From Casuarina equisetifolia (Eukaryota > Streptophyta > Magnoliopsida > Fagales > Casuarinaceae), in assembly GCA_028551475.1 (NCBI GenBank), contig CM052356.1, positions 10,443,884 through 10,507,883 on the forward strand: a stretch of DNA of 64,000 nt, read 5' to 3'. Positions 1-13,013 of this stretch are shown piece by piece (position 1 is the first letter of the stretch; each line of letters opens with the position of its first letter). The position numbers and the translations under genes are program-made. The notes below the pieces were generated by a model, which had not been told where the DNA came from, ran no database searches, and was given only the letters and a program-made list of their open reading frames with translations.

Positions 1-2094
1 TAACTCCATTGGGTTGTTTAAAGGACGTAAACTTTGCTTGAATCATTTAAAGGTTTAAGGATGTCTAATAGAGGTTTGATTATATAATCTAGCTTTAGGC
101 AAGTTGGATTCAAGATCTGTCAAATGTTATTTTGTGTCTTATCTAGAGCATTTTAAAAGGTATCATTTTTATAACCTTATTGAAGGTACTAGATTTGTAG
201 ATTCATTAATAGCTAAGTTTTTAAAACTTGATGTTGCAAAGAGTGGTACTACTTGTCAAGTCATAGATAATAGTAGTGATATTGATACAAGTATATGGTT
301 TCCTATATCTATTTAATTAGATACAATTGTGTAAGAACCTGTTGCTAGTGTAATTTCTATAGAGGTTCCATAGGTTGAGAATCAAGATACAAAGATTCCT
401 CCATTGAGGAGATCTAATAAGGAGAAAAGACCTATTATTCATCTTGATTATCTTGTTTAACTTGGAGAGCATGACTATGACATTGGAGTTGTTGAGGATT
501 CAATCAAATACACTCAAGCTATTTCTAACCTTTAATTAAAATTTTGGAAAGAAGCCATGAGAGATAAGTTATAGTCTATGAAGCATAATAATGTTTGAGA
601 TCTAGTTGAGTTGCTTGAGAAATGTGAACCTATTGGTTATAAGTGGGGATTCAAGACTAAGAAAGATTCCAAAGAAAAGATATAAAGGTTTAAGGCCAAA
701 CTAGTAGCCAAGGGATTCACTCAAAAAGATAGAATAAATCATAATGAGAAATTTTCACCAATTTCATTTAAGGATTGTTTTAGGGTGATAATGACTTTAT
801 AAGCATATTTTGACATAGAGTTATTCCAAAATGGATGTCAAAAGAAATTTTCTAAATGGAGACCTTGATGAAGAGGTTTATATGTTACAATCAGAGGTTT
901 TGCAAAAGGTAATTATGATAAACTTGTTTGTAGGCTTAAGAAGTCGATTTATGGTTTTAAACAAGCTTCTAGACAATGGTATTTAAAGTTTAATGCTTTC
1001 ATTACATCTTGTGGTTTTGTTGAAAACCCAGTTGATTGTTGCATATGTGCCAAGGGTAGTGGGAGTATGCCAATTTTCTTGATCTTTTATGTGGATGCAA
1101 TCTTGCTTGTGAGCAAAGATATGACATTACTTTAAAAGACTAAGAGTCTATTGTCTTCAAAGTTTAAAATGAAGAACCTTGGTGAAGCATCTTTTGTCCT
1201 AGGCATTGAGATCTTTAAAGAGCATTTACGCTAACTTTTCAATTTTTCTTAAAGGACATATATAAATCGTGTTTTGGCTAGATTTAATATACCATATTGC
1301 AAATATGGTAATGTCCTTGTTCTTAAAGGTGAAAAGTTAAACTTGATACAATGTCCTAAAAATGAAGTTGAGAAAGAATTTATGAAAAATGTATCATATG
1401 CTTTTGTAGTTGGCAACTTTATGTATGCACAGGTTTGTACTAGGCCTAACATTGCCTTGACTACTAGACTTTTTGGCAAATTTCAGTCAAACCCAGGTCA
1501 CGATCATTAGGTTGCTGCTAAGAAGGTTATGAGGTACTTGAAAAAGACAAAAGATTATATGAAAAGATTATATGCTAACTTACAAACATGTAGACAACTT
1601 AAAATTAGTGGGTTATTCAAATTCAAATTTCATAGGCTATTATGATGATTTAAAGTTCTACATCTAGCTATGTTTTCATGATGACCAGTGGTGAAGTATC
1701 ATGGAGAAGTTCTAAGTAGGCTATGATAACATCTTCCATTATGCACATAGAGTTTATACCTTATTATGGAACATCCATACAAACTATTTGGTTGAAGAAC
1801 CTTATAAGACAATTGATTTCACTTGATTTCATTGATAGGTCGATTCCGTTGTACCATGACAATAGTTCAACAATGTTGTTTATTAGTGACAATAAGAGTA
1901 TTAAAGGGGCCAAGCATATTAAAATCAAGTATCTGACTATTAAAGAGCAAACTAAGAAAGGTGATGTTGTAGTAGAGCTTATTGGCATATATGTTATGTT
2001 AGCTGATCCATTCACTAAAGAACTTAATCTTGTTGTGTTTAATGAATATTTTGTAAACATAAATTTAGTAGCATCTTTGAATGCTTTTGTATAG
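1..2094 (+). pseudogene. Degenerate Ty1/copia pol (reverse transcriptase and RNase H)
   Basis: Remnant of a copia polyprotein, read across stops and frame changes. Reverse-transcriptase-like sequence runs from about 540 to 1,240: a WKEAM block near 545, AKLVAKGFTQ near 690, LKKSIYGFKQASRQWY near 930-985, and a catalytic box that reads YVDA near 1,088 where the family has YVDD. The RNase H part ends with ADPFTKEL near 2,000. Numerous in-frame stop codons, and the lost second aspartate of YVDD, show that it cannot work. The element enters from beyond the left edge, so gag, protease and most of the integrase are not visible. The LTR start at 2,724 probably belongs to it. Family assignment is firm; the lineage within copia is not resolved. 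Confidence 0.85.
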
Positions 2095-2723
2095 TGGGAG
2101 TTATTGTTGTATTTTTTCCATTATGTATGTAAAACATTTGTGATATTTTATTATGTAGTAAACTTTGTTTTTATTCATATTGCATGTTATATGTTGATTT
2201 CATAAAATATGAAGATGTTTGTATGAGACAAGTATTAAAGACTTAAGGCAACCTTAAGCATTTGGCCATGGGCATTTATTGATAGGTAATATTTTGATGT
2301 CTTGTAGCACTTAAATTTATAGTTGAGTACTACAAACAAGACATATAGGTTCATTAGAACCTTAATATAGTTTTCTAATTATTGTTTGTTAATGACTAGT
2401 TATGTTGATTATTGAGAGAACTGGAACTGACAAAAAAGGGTAACACATAAGGTTATTTATCTAATGTTATTTGTTTGCCACACTGCCATATTAAATCCAT
2501 ATTAGTAGAGTGGATAGTCCTTATGACTATGGTTGGTGCTGTGTCTTTCAATTGGTATAGTTACTGCTATGATTTAGGGGTTTTGAAGCTTTATAGAACC
2601 AAATTAGCAATAAGGGACTACCATTAGACAATATAAAACTATTTTAAAATTATTTTCATATATATAACTTATTATTAATATTGTATTTGTTTTCATTATC
2701 ATTGATATGCCTAAGTGGGAGAT

Positions 2724-3240
2724 TGTTAGTTTATTTTATAAGTTTATGTAATGTGGGTTTATATTAATGAGCATAAACTAATTATCTTATAAAAGTGTAT
2801 TAATGTAAATGATATTGGTTTAGTTGTATAAGACAAATTTTGATCTTGGTTGCAAATATGGTGTTACCTAGTGTGGGCCTTAGTGCATCTTATGGAACTG
2901 TGATGAGTCAAACTATTTGGTTCAACATGCTATTAGTTATATAAGCTAAGTCCCCCTTTAGCTCATTATATGTGCATTGGAATTTGTACATAATGAAATT
3001 AGGCTTATGATAGGGGCATAATGGTCATTTCACAATGATATGTATTTTTCTTTATTTAACGAAACATTATCACATTTTATATGACTATTTGTTAAGTAGA
3101 CACATTTTCACATATATTTTCTCTTTACCATCAAGTGTTCCTGTAATTGATTTCATAAGGGATTTTTGCTTCTCATTGACTAGCATAATTAGAGTAATAA
3201 AGGTAAGATCTTAGTCAAAAATCATACTAAAATATAGCCA
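2724..3240 (+). repeat. Probable 3' LTR of the left-edge copia element (right end uncertain)
   Basis: A purine-rich tract (AAGTGGGAGA, 2,713-2,722) followed by TGTTAG at 2,724 is the usual polypurine tract and LTR start at the 3' end of plant copia elements. It lies about 630 bp after the last pol motif; the stretch between (2,095-2,723) shows no coding signal. I see no second LTR copy in the window, so the right end is a guess. Confidence 0.5.
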
Positions 3241-6200
3241 CATACATGTATGCAATTCTCATTTTAGTTTTATACTTAAAGCCATTTTCAATTTATGATT
3301 GATGTATTAGATCCCAGCTGAAAGCCTTATTTGAGGTGATTTATTTTCTTACAGGTTATACTTCCTTTGGCTACCCATTCTGCCTATTGTTTCAAAGGAA
3401 AACCCTTAACAACTTTATCAAGCTAAAACTTCATCTTTGATGAATGGAAAATGGATACTCCTTTGTTTGCCTCCAAATGCCATTGCCTTCAAGCATTGTC
3501 AATACATAGGCCTCCTTACATGGAACCATTACTTTCCATTTGTAAGTGGTCTAAGCTTCCTTGCTTGTTTGAGTTGTGGGCATTTTTACCTATCAAGCAC
3601 TTGGTGAAGCTCCCTTCATGCACTTGGCCAATTTTGCCCAAGTTTTGCTTCCCTACCTACTCAACTTGTGGGACCTTTACCTCTTGAGCACTTTGCAAAA
3701 GGCATTTGCTCACTCAATCACCTCTATCTAGGTCTCCATATGTTAGGCATTGTGCCTTGCTATCCTTTCTAAGTACTTCAACTAGGTCATTTAACCACTT
3801 GTACTTAGGCCTTCCATATATAAGCACTATGCCTCGTCATCCTTCTTAATGACTTCACATGAGCTTGCTTCATCTAAACACCTTTGAGGGAAATGATGGA
3901 TGTGCCCAGAAAGAGTATGTTGTAACACCATTTGAAGGAGCCAAAGAATTTTTGTTCTTATTAAGAAATTATATTGAAAGTCTTCACTAAAAGAAGTTGT
4001 TTCTGTATAATCTAGAAGTGTTTTTGAAATGATAAGTTTCATGAAAATGGATATCATTGTTCTTCTGTTGAACTTCTCAATGTCCTCAGTAGTGTATTTC
4101 AATTTGAGCTACTACAAAAGTAGTTCTTATTGATTTTGCACTTACATATAAAGGAAGGAAGTTTCAAAATTAATACATTCTAAGTTATGAAATTAATATC
4201 ATATGTACTTGATGATATACTAATCTCTTTAGTGCAAGCAATGTCATGGTCTTTTTTTAAAAAAAATTTTTTTTTTTGGAGAAATGATATGGACCAAGTT
4301 GTTTGAACTACTTAATCTTGTCTTTTAGATTGACAAGATTTTAGGAGCTTTGCTTCTAGAAGCTTTTAGAAAAAGAAATAATTTGATTGCATTTCTTAGA
4401 GCATGCCTTATTTCCTTAGGGTAAAACATAAAAATGGAATCATGTCAACTAGAGAGGCTTAGCTAGCCTTATGTTTCATATGAATGTATCAAGTATATGT
4501 ATCCAAGCAACTGGAATGGACAATAATTGTAAAGATGCCCCAATGCTTAGCTTTTACTCATTGCATATTGTTGCTAGAATTGGTCTTATGAAATGAATTA
4601 ATGTTAAACCCTAGAAGAAGAGAAGAATTAGCAGTTTGGTAGCAAGAACTAGATAAGGTACCTCAAATTTAAGTCCTATTATGTTATCTATGTAATTTGG
4701 CTTCATAGTTTTTCATAAAGATGAGAAAAGGGAATATAAGTTTTGTATTTCATCATTAAATGAAAAATGTTGGCATATCCTAATGGATTACACAACTAAT
4801 TTATGTGCTTACTTATTTAACATAAGTGTTTGCTTATGTTAAGACATGCAAATGGTCTTTAAAGCATTCCATTATTGCTCCCCTTAATCACCTACAAGTC
4901 CTTAAAACAAAAACCATTGTATCTTTAACCAAGGAAAAAGAAAGGAAGGAATACAATACATGCATTTGTGAAGTTTTAGTGTGTCACCTTTTTAAGGATT
5001 TTGAGGTCGGGATGTGCACATTATTATGTGTCTAAAGGGAACTTGGCTTTGCCTATAATTAGATTGCTTTACAATGTCTTAACTCATTTAATGTTGTGTT
5101 TCCCACCTTGTAAGTGCACATTAAGATCAAATGCATGATTATTTTCAAGGCTTTTGACAAATGGATGTATTTTGAATGGTAGATACAATTTTGAATCTTG
5201 TAATTTGAAGTAGATTCCATTCTGGATATGTGAAACATTTTTCTCTCTTTGTTGTTAGTATTTCCTTAAATGTTGCATGTTGATGGTTGACCCTCTTTTG
5301 TTTATTTTTAATGCTGAATGTACAAGTCAAATTTAGGTCAAAACCAAAAGGCCACTGACTTGACGCCACATGTGTTAAGGTGGTGCTTCGGTAAGGATAA
5401 GTTATTATGGAGTGTATACTTATTCGATTTGCCATTGATGTAAAATTTATTATTATTTTGGTGGATAAGGGTTTTCTATTTTTCTCTTTGTTATCTTTTG
5501 TTAGAGGTGGACCTAGTGATTATAGCATTTTTTCTAAATTAGGTTCATTAATTGAAATGCAATAATTTGGCTTGATGTTAAACCAAACTAATAAGATTAA
5601 ATTGAATTCCTTTTATTGTAGCCTTAATTGGGTCATTGCATTTTTTTTTTATTCCTAAAACTCCCATCAAGCTTGCTTGATGGCTTAAACTAAGGAGCAA
5701 CAAGCCAATCCTAAAGCATGCTCAAGTCATTAAATCTTTTATCCAAGACCACCATTAAATAGATGTATCTATTCCTTATCTAAATAAAGTTATAAGTTAA
5801 TTGGCATGATCGTTTACCCTCTTGAGTTAAACTCAATTTTAACTTATTTATTAAACAAGTTGATATAAGCAAAAGAATTAGATTGATTTATTCAATGAGC
5901 AAATTTCCATGAAATTGATACTAAACTTTGTTAAGAAAAGGCCTTGTGTATTTAAAAAGATAAACAATAATCCTCATCATCTACACATGATAAACATAGT
6001 TTGAACTTTTGTTATTGTAGGTCCTAATTTGTTGGAAGGTATAGAGAAAAGGTTTAAGAAAAGCTTGTAAGCTTTTCATTCATAGATTGGAACTTTAGGT
6101 TCTTCTTCAAGTTTTGCTTTTTCTCTCCTTTTTGGATCAGTGTGTACAATAAATGTGATGGAAAAAAGATTGTGAAGTCATACATTTTTAAACCAAATGA

Positions 6201-8190
6201 AAGATGATGGCATTGGTATTGCATGAACAAACCTTGACTTTATTTCTATTCATCATTTTCTCATATCTTCTTTTTAAATGTAACAAGCATGTACTATTAG
6301 TTCCTGAAAAATTACACCATCAAATACAACTTTTAGAAAGAAAACAATTAATGGAGAAAAAGGGAGAAGAATTACTATGCCAATGAGATGTATGTACATT
6401 TTAGTTTGTAATGTCTCATGTGCTATTCTTAGTGTGATGCCTTGAATTTGGGCAACCATTTCCAACTATTATCAAGCTAGTTTAATCTCCAATAAAAATG
6501 AGTACTTCTCCATCTAGACTTACTTGCATTGCCCTAACCTTTTGCTTTGAAAATAGTCTGCCCCCATTAGCAAATCTGGAACAATAAAATAAATATTAGT
6601 AGCCATTACCAAAGTGAAGATTAATTTTTTGCCAAATAAAAAAAGTTATGAAAGTCTAAGTATACTTACAATGGCAATTCATACAAGTGGATGGAATCAA
6701 CATTTCAAGATCAATACAAAATTGATTTACCATTTCTATCAATCATTCTATGAAATGTAAGAATGCCCCATTACATCAAAAATCATGCAATCAACTTAAG
6801 TTCTTCAAAGTTACCATTAAGGAAGAATGAATTCAATATAACTTTCATTGATTAAAAAAAAAACTCATGAAATATTCATTTTGACAATGTACAAGACATT
6901 AGCCTAAAAATGCTTAATGGAACTTAAACTATTATATCTATAGAACTTCTAACATAAGGATAAAATGCAATGGGCTAATTAATGCAATGTGAACATTCAT
7001 AATAAAAACAAAGAGATAGTTCCTTTTTATATTATGAACATTTCCTTAACTATTTACATACTTTCATGTGTAAAAGGATTGTTTAACAAATACAAACCTA
7101 AGCAAAGGAAAAAAAGGTGAAACAAAAAATTACTCTACTAACTTTTACCATTGTAGTGGCTAATGACTTACATGTTTTTCATTTTTTGTATAGATTACTT
7201 TCAAGCCAAGATTTTCCTTTATAGCCCAAACCTTAATTGTATGGTCCAAAGAACTAGAAAACAACCAATCTTCCTAACAAATAAGAGATATCATGGCATC
7301 AACATGACCATCCAATGTCATAACATACTCCAAAGTTTTGTGGCCCTAAAATTGAAACAAGAAAAAAGACAATATGGAGAATAATAAAAGAAGCAATCCC
7401 ACTTTACATATGTTTATAAAGTAAAATTCAGTTGATCAATGAACACAATTATGATAAGTTCAAGTATGCATGAATAATAAAACAACATAATTACCCTCTA
7501 TTTCAAAATAAAAAAAAAAGGTGTTGAGGGGGGGGTGGTGTATAACACCTTCTATGTTGTAAAGAAGAAAAAAAAAATCATCTAATACATAACAAATTAG
7601 ATCAAACAAAAGATAAAAAAACACAATTTTAAAAGATATAAACTCAATTTCTTGGGAGCATAAGTGAATGCGACACGCATTTACATTGAAATGTGTTGAA
7701 CTAGGAGAATAATACACATGAGATATTAATGGACCTATACTAAACAAGGCGCATAAAATGTAGAATCAAGGGCACGTGATGAAAACTACTTGCAATCCAT
7801 ATATTGACATGTATAATGAAATCAAGTCAATCTAACTTTTAGCTTAAAGCATTTAGACCAATTAAAAGTGACCAAATTTTTAGTTATAAAAGGAGAAGAG
7901 AAATTCATGAAATACCATCTATCTAAACACTTAATTAGGTGTTAGCCCAACTATAATGCTTGTAGTATTTAGAAAAACTACAAGAAACTGAATTTATGGC
8001 TATCAAAAGAGAAAATAAATAAATAGAATACCATAAATATTTATTCTAATAAAAAAAACTTGAATCTTGTCAAATTTCTACAAGTAAGAAAAAAAAGATA
8101 TAAGTGCAAGTCTTTGTCTTAATAAGACAAACTTACCTTTATTGTATGGTCCTTAGAGCATGAATACAACCAAGCATATCTAACAACTAA
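3241..8190. other. AT-rich intergenic DNA, no supported gene
   Basis: Only short open frames of fewer than 100 codons occur here, on both strands, with low-complexity AT-rich composition and none of the motifs I recognise. Homopolymer runs occur at about 4,253-4,279 (T, A, T tracts) and 5,640-5,650. A small hairpin lies at 7,518-7,551. The stretch is probably old transposon debris, but I cannot assign it. Confidence 0.55.
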
Positions 8191-8300
8191 AGCTTGTAGG
8201 CTATATTAAGTTGGCCTATGGGTTTTGGAATATGGACTGGCTAGTGTGAGTTATGGCTAGCCAAATAAGACTGTGATGAGTGAGCCTAATTGGGTAGCAC

Positions 8301-8630
8301 ATAAAGTTAGGGTTAGGCATATCCTATAGCTTATAATATAAATTCGTACTATACAACTTTAGGGTTACATTTGGTTCACTTTTACAAAAGGCATAACCCT
8401 AGGTTCTCTCATAGAGCCAATGCTTTCATATGAGAATAAAAGATAATCACCTAAGCCAAAAGACCTTTATGCATTTATAGGTCTTCAATATAGAGTGAAT
8501 GGATTGAAATAATGGTATGTTTCTTTTCTATTTTCATTTTATTGTTAATTCAATAATGGTGTTTTAGATTTGACTATGTAGATCTTGTAAAATTTGTTTT
8601 TGTCTCTATGAGACCTAAAGTTTTCTTACA
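8301..8630 (+). repeat. 5' LTR (shared portion) of the coding-poor element
   Basis: This is a direct repeat of 10,595-10,924. Both copies carry a CATAACCCTAGGTTCTCTCA-type block, a TTTCATATGAGAATA block and a GAGACCTAAAGTTTTCTTA end. The copy ends in ACA just before the primer-binding site. Confidence 0.8.
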
Positions 8631-8632
8631 TA

Positions 8633-8644
8633 TGGTATTAGAGC
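8633..8644 (+). other. Primer-binding site (initiator tRNA-Met)
   Basis: TGGTATTAGAGC differs at one position from TGGTATCAGAGC, the complement of the initiator tRNA-Met 3' end used by most plant copia elements. It lies two bases after the LTR end. Confidence 0.75.
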
Positions 8645-9149
8645 CGATGTAGATTGGGTTTAAAACCCAAAATTTCGTGTTTTGTTGGGTGAATTTTGTG
8701 GCTTTTAAAGGTTTTGCTTTTATTTAGGTAAAATCAATATTTAAAAAAAAATCCCAAATCTCAAAATTGGACTGAAATTTGAGTGTAATTTGGATATGAT
8801 CGAGTTTTAGTTTCTAATTACTGCTATAAGAAGTCTTAAATCATGTAGATTGATACATTTACACAAATTTAGTTGCTTTAATTGCATCTACAAGAGATTT
8901 TAATGATTATTTGCAAAACCTAGAATTGATTTACTGTTTTTGTCGCTTTTAGGACTTAATCAGCCAAATTTGGGTGGTTTTTGCCATCTTTTGGTGGCTT
9001 TGTGCCATTTATGGGTGGCTGATTTGTGCAAAAATGCACAAATTGTTGAATCACGGACGAATTCATTCATGGTATGTTCGGGTCATCTTTGGCTCGAATA
9101 GCGGATTGTAACCCAACTCATGGGTCAGCCTTATTTGCACAATGATCTA

Positions 9150-9412
9150 GATAAGCTGGGTCGACCTAGTTTGATTTGGCCCATTGTGGTCAACCTAGTC
9201 TGATTTGGCCCATTAGGGTCGGCTCAGGCCAGTTTGGCCTATTCAGGTTTGGCTAACTCGACTCATTTAGGTTTGGCTAGTTTGGCCCATTTAGGTATGG
9301 TCTAGCCCAATTGGGTCAAGTTAGGTCTTGCCCACTCAGGTCAAGTCAAGTCAATGGTCAACTTGACTCAGTCAATGGTCAATAGTCAAAAGTCAACTAA
9401 GTTGACCACAAT
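9150..9412 (+). repeat. Imperfect short tandem repeats (TTTGGCCCATT-type, then GTCAA array)
   Basis: From about 9,150 to 9,310 the sequence repeats variants of TTTGGCCCATT(T)AGG separated by 10-30 bases. From 9,314 to 9,412 about ten copies of GTCAA or its complement TTGAC follow at 5-10 base spacing. Both blocks are internal to the coding-poor LTR element. GC content here is clearly higher than in the flanks. Confidence 0.65.
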
Positions 9413-10594
9413 GTTTGTTATGGCACATGAGAGTGTGTGCAAGGTCTAAATTAAATACAATTTGGACTAATGTGTGTATTTTTTAATATAGAACATTTTG
9501 ATAAGTTTTTTTTTTAGGCATATGATAAGTCAATTTTTGATTACTTAAAGTTCATAAAGCATGTGAGTTGAAACATTGTTTTAATTCTAACATGCCTTAG
9601 TTATGATAAACATGTTTTTGTTATGACATCATGTTAAGTTATAGTTATAAATATGCATTATGCTTTGTTTGAGCATATTTAGCACATAATTAGTATGCTT
9701 ACTATGGTACATTTAGATGAAGCATGCATTTAGTTAATTCTTTTATAGTATTGATAAATTATGCTAATGAATACACAAAGTATGTCCTATAATATGCGAT
9801 TGATACAATTAGGTTGTGACTACCAAAGTAGCACATCTTAATTTTTGTCAAAAAGGTCTTTTCTCATACAGATGAGGGATGTCTTTAGTTTTAGTGTGTA
9901 GTTTTCTGTTGAAACTTGACAAAAGCTCCATCAAACAACAGTATAAACATCAGTTAATTATTTTCATAGTTGTTCTGACAACAACATCACTTCAAATTTC
10001 TTCCCGTTGGAGAATCGACGACAAAGAGAGTGAGGCAAGAGAAGGCAACTCAATGTTTCAGTGATTCTTAGGGTTGGTCTCTCTTCACCTTGCGATGACT
10101 TAAGAGAATTTACTCTTAAGTTACGACGCCACAACCACTTATTGAGACAATAGGTGGGCTAAGTCTTAAGGGCTGAGCTTGCAGGCTTAGTTCTTCCCAA
10201 GGACTTGATCCACTTGAATAATGATCTTTATTTAAGCATGGACCAGTTAATTAAAATCAAGTATTATGATTTTGATTTTTAGCCTTCATAATATGATTCT
10301 TGATTCACGTGTACCTACAAGTACATAAATCCAAGTATCATTTTTTTCTTCAAATATTCAAATATTTCTTTAGCTCTATTTCATAAAAAATATTTCTCAA
10401 GGTATTGTATGAGGTCAATTTATGAAAGAATGTAGAAACCTGGCTACTTTAAAATATCATTTATTGATATTATAATTTGCACACCTTTTACTTCCTTGAT
10501 GTTCAATATTGGACATAATCATATGAAAAATATTTTTACAAACATTATATGCAACCAACATTTTGTCACAACAAAACACACTTTTTCTAACAAC

Positions 10595-10924
10595 ATATAG
10601 TTAGGGCTAAGTCCTATCGTCTAGCTCATAATATAAATTCATACTATACAACGTTAAGGTTACATTTAGTTCACTTTTACAAAAGACGTAACCCTAGGTT
10701 CTCTCATTGAGCTAATGCTTTCATATGAGAATAGAGGATAATCACCTAAGCTAAAAAGACCTTTCCACATTTATGGGTCTTCAGTACAAAGAGAATGGAT
10801 CGAAAGAACGGTATATTTCTTCTTTATTTTTATTTTGTTGTTATAAATAATGGTGTTTTAGATTTGACTATTCTGATCCTGAAAAATTTGTTTTTGTTTT
10901 TTTGAGACCTAAAGTTTTCTTATA
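10595..10924 (+). repeat. 3' LTR (shared portion) of the coding-poor element
   Basis: This is the direct repeat partner of 8,301-8,630, with scattered substitutions and one or two small indels. No clear polypurine tract precedes it, and the first bases of the LTR appear to be missing. Confidence 0.75.
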
Positions 10925-12395
10925 AAGATACCACATCGTGTATGTATCATTGAAGAGATGATACTTGTTGCAATGGGAGATTTTCCTCTAAATTATGCTT
11001 CCATGCTAAGATAATGTCATCTTGTGGTTTACAAAGAACTTTATTATGAATGTAATACTCTATTTTTTTTTATTTACAAATAAATGTGGCTACATCAACT
11101 CCTTAATATATATTAAAGTAACTAATCACTATCAAAATAGAATGTGAGAGATGTCTCTAACTTTATTAAAATGTGGTTGGCCACTCTTAAAATTGCCTAT
11201 GGAAATGGTTAAATAACTTGCAAATTGTTTTGGACCTTGTAATAATTAAAAAATGGCTTCTAACCTATAAAACCACATGTGGAAAATCATTTTTTTTAAT
11301 TATTTTAATAATTGTCAATAGCCAAAAGCATATCATTAGAGATGTTGAATGAATCCATAATAGACAATGATGATTTGGTCACCTTTAAAGTGTTATTTTA
11401 CATTTAAGATAGTTTTTAGCTTACTATAAAAGATTATTAACTAAAACTTGAAAAGGTTCATTTGCTAAAATTATTAGTATTATCTTGTTATTAATATATT
11501 GATAACATTATTTATCTAAAAAGGACAATCTAAAATCTTAAAAATGATTGGTTATTTAGTTTATTGCTTTTATTTTGAAGGGTTTTTCTTTAATACTAAG
11601 TTTGTAACTGCCACACCTTTATTTTCAAAATTTTCTTGTCCAAGCAACTGAAAATTATTCCTAATTCCAAAAGCTAGAAAACTACTTTATTGACAAAGTG
11701 AAATTTTACTTTGGGAGGACATAAAAAGAATGTACAAAAGTAAACTTCATGTCAAATTTAACACATTAGAAAGTACGAAGCCAAACAACTTCAACTTGTT
11801 TTACATTGGTTTTCAAAGGTAACCAACTTAAAAATAATGTAAATTCCAAGTCTTGATTTTAAAGAAAAAAATAGGTGACCAATAACTAATTAGCCTATAT
11901 TTGTTGTATTGATTTTTTAATATATTGTTAGGATATAAATTTGAAATTATGAACGACCAGTGAAACCAAGAATTTTTTTAAGGGCCATGCATAATTCTAA
12001 AATAAGATATAAAAGAAAATTATATTTCAAGCAAATGATTTAAAGCTAAATATTCAAGTACTTATGTCTAGGTATGCTTGCTGTTTGTGCATCTATTTTT
12101 GGATTGTATTTTCCAACATATGCATATCTTCAACTTACAACAACATGATCTTTTTCACAGATAATTTCACCTTCCTCAACTACATAAGCAAAGAAGCTAG
12201 TTAAGCCCACGGGAAATCTAGTTGATGTCAAAATAAAGTAAGCCTAATTTAAAGAGCTAGGGTGAAGCTCTTTGGTTGAATTGGATCTGGGTGCTTTTGC
12301 TTACTGTCACATTCTGGGGTTTTATATACGAAAAGTTAGGTCATCTTTTTGTTTTTAGGCTACTCAAGTCATGGTTTTGTCTTATTGGAGGACTC
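10925..12395. other. AT-rich spacer, no supported gene
   Basis: This stretch lies between two LTR elements. No open frame of useful length, no repeat partner in the window and no motif that I recognise. Confidence 0.55.
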
Positions 12396-12400
12396 TAAAG

Positions 12401-12623
12401 TGTTAGAGATCTGTGGTTAATGTCCTAATTGTTTTCTACGTAATTCATGGTCACATAATAGGAAATTGGGTATTGTACAAATAGGAATTATTTTGTTTCA
12501 TTTCTTACATACAAATGCTTGTATTATAAATAGACCTATATTGTTTTAGGTCAATGTATACTTTTCACCGAATATAGAAACCTTTTTCCATGTTTGCTTC
12601 TCTCTGCTATTCACATTGTTTCA
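12401..12623 (+). repeat. 5' LTR of the copia element
   Basis: 223 bp, matching 17,942-18,164 without length change. It contains a TATAAATA promoter-like stretch about 70 bp before its end and is flanked on the left by TAAAG. Confidence 0.95.
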
Positions 12624-12639
12624 TAGTACCAAGAGCCAT

Positions 12640-12890
12640 CGTTTTCTTTCCTTTGGCCTAAGCTTCCGCAATGTTTTCCTGCACCTTTTCCTCATATACG
12701 CCTTTTCATGTTCACCTTTTTCTCTTTCCGTTCATTTTTCTCTTTCTTGCTTTTGTACGGTTTGCTCACTTTTTCTCTTTTCGTTCACCTTTTCTCTTCC
12801 CATTCGCTTTTTTCTCTTTCGCCACTTTTTTCTCTTCTGCCACTTTTTCAGTTAACCTTTTTTTTTTTTTTTTTCTCTTTCTTACTTTTG
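12640..12890 (+). repeat. Pyrimidine-rich leader repeats
   Basis: This is about 250 bases of TTTTCTCTT and CACTTTT variants on the plus strand, between the primer site and gag of the copia element. Open frames of 73-84 codons occur here only because the stretch is pyrimidine-rich and lacks stops. They encode phenylalanine and serine runs and are not genes. Confidence 0.7.
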
Positions 12891-13013
12891 TACAGTTTGC
12901 TTATAAACCTACAAAAGAAAGTTAGATAACCGGCGTGAGAATCAACTTTTCGTTTTCTCTCTTAACCAAATACAAAGGCCTCATAACCGTACCTTTTTTT
13001 CCTTTACCTTACC

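Larger units (their letters stand above)
8301..10924 (+). mobile_element. Coding-poor LTR retroelement (two 330-bp LTR portions, internal about 1.96 kb)
   Basis: Two direct copies about 330 bp long (8,301-8,630 and 10,595-10,924) flank an internal region with no gag or pol similarity that I can see. Directly after the left copy is TGGTATTAGAGC (8,633-8,644), one base from the standard initiator-methionine tRNA primer site of plant copia elements. That fixes the left copy as a 5' LTR and the element as plus strand. The real 5' LTR probably starts further left, near 8,180, because the sequence upstream of 8,301 has no counterpart at the right copy. The right LTR therefore looks truncated or internally deleted. 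Such an element would depend on proteins supplied by another. It could be a deletion derivative of a coding element rather than a non-autonomous family. Confidence 0.7.

Noticed and set aside
7518-7551. Hairpin with 8-base arms around a G-rich loop
   Set aside because: Arms AAGGTGTT and AACACCTT with an 18-base loop could occur by chance in 64 kb. There is no gene nearby that it could terminate or regulate.
10097-10122. Inverted repeat CTTAAGAG...CTCTTAAG
   Set aside because: Short arms inside transposon interior and no terminal position or target duplication, so it is not a mobile element end that I can support.
12616-12929. Three overlapping open frames of 73-84 codons
   Set aside because: They come from the pyrimidine-rich leader of the copia element and encode only phenylalanine-serine-leucine runs.
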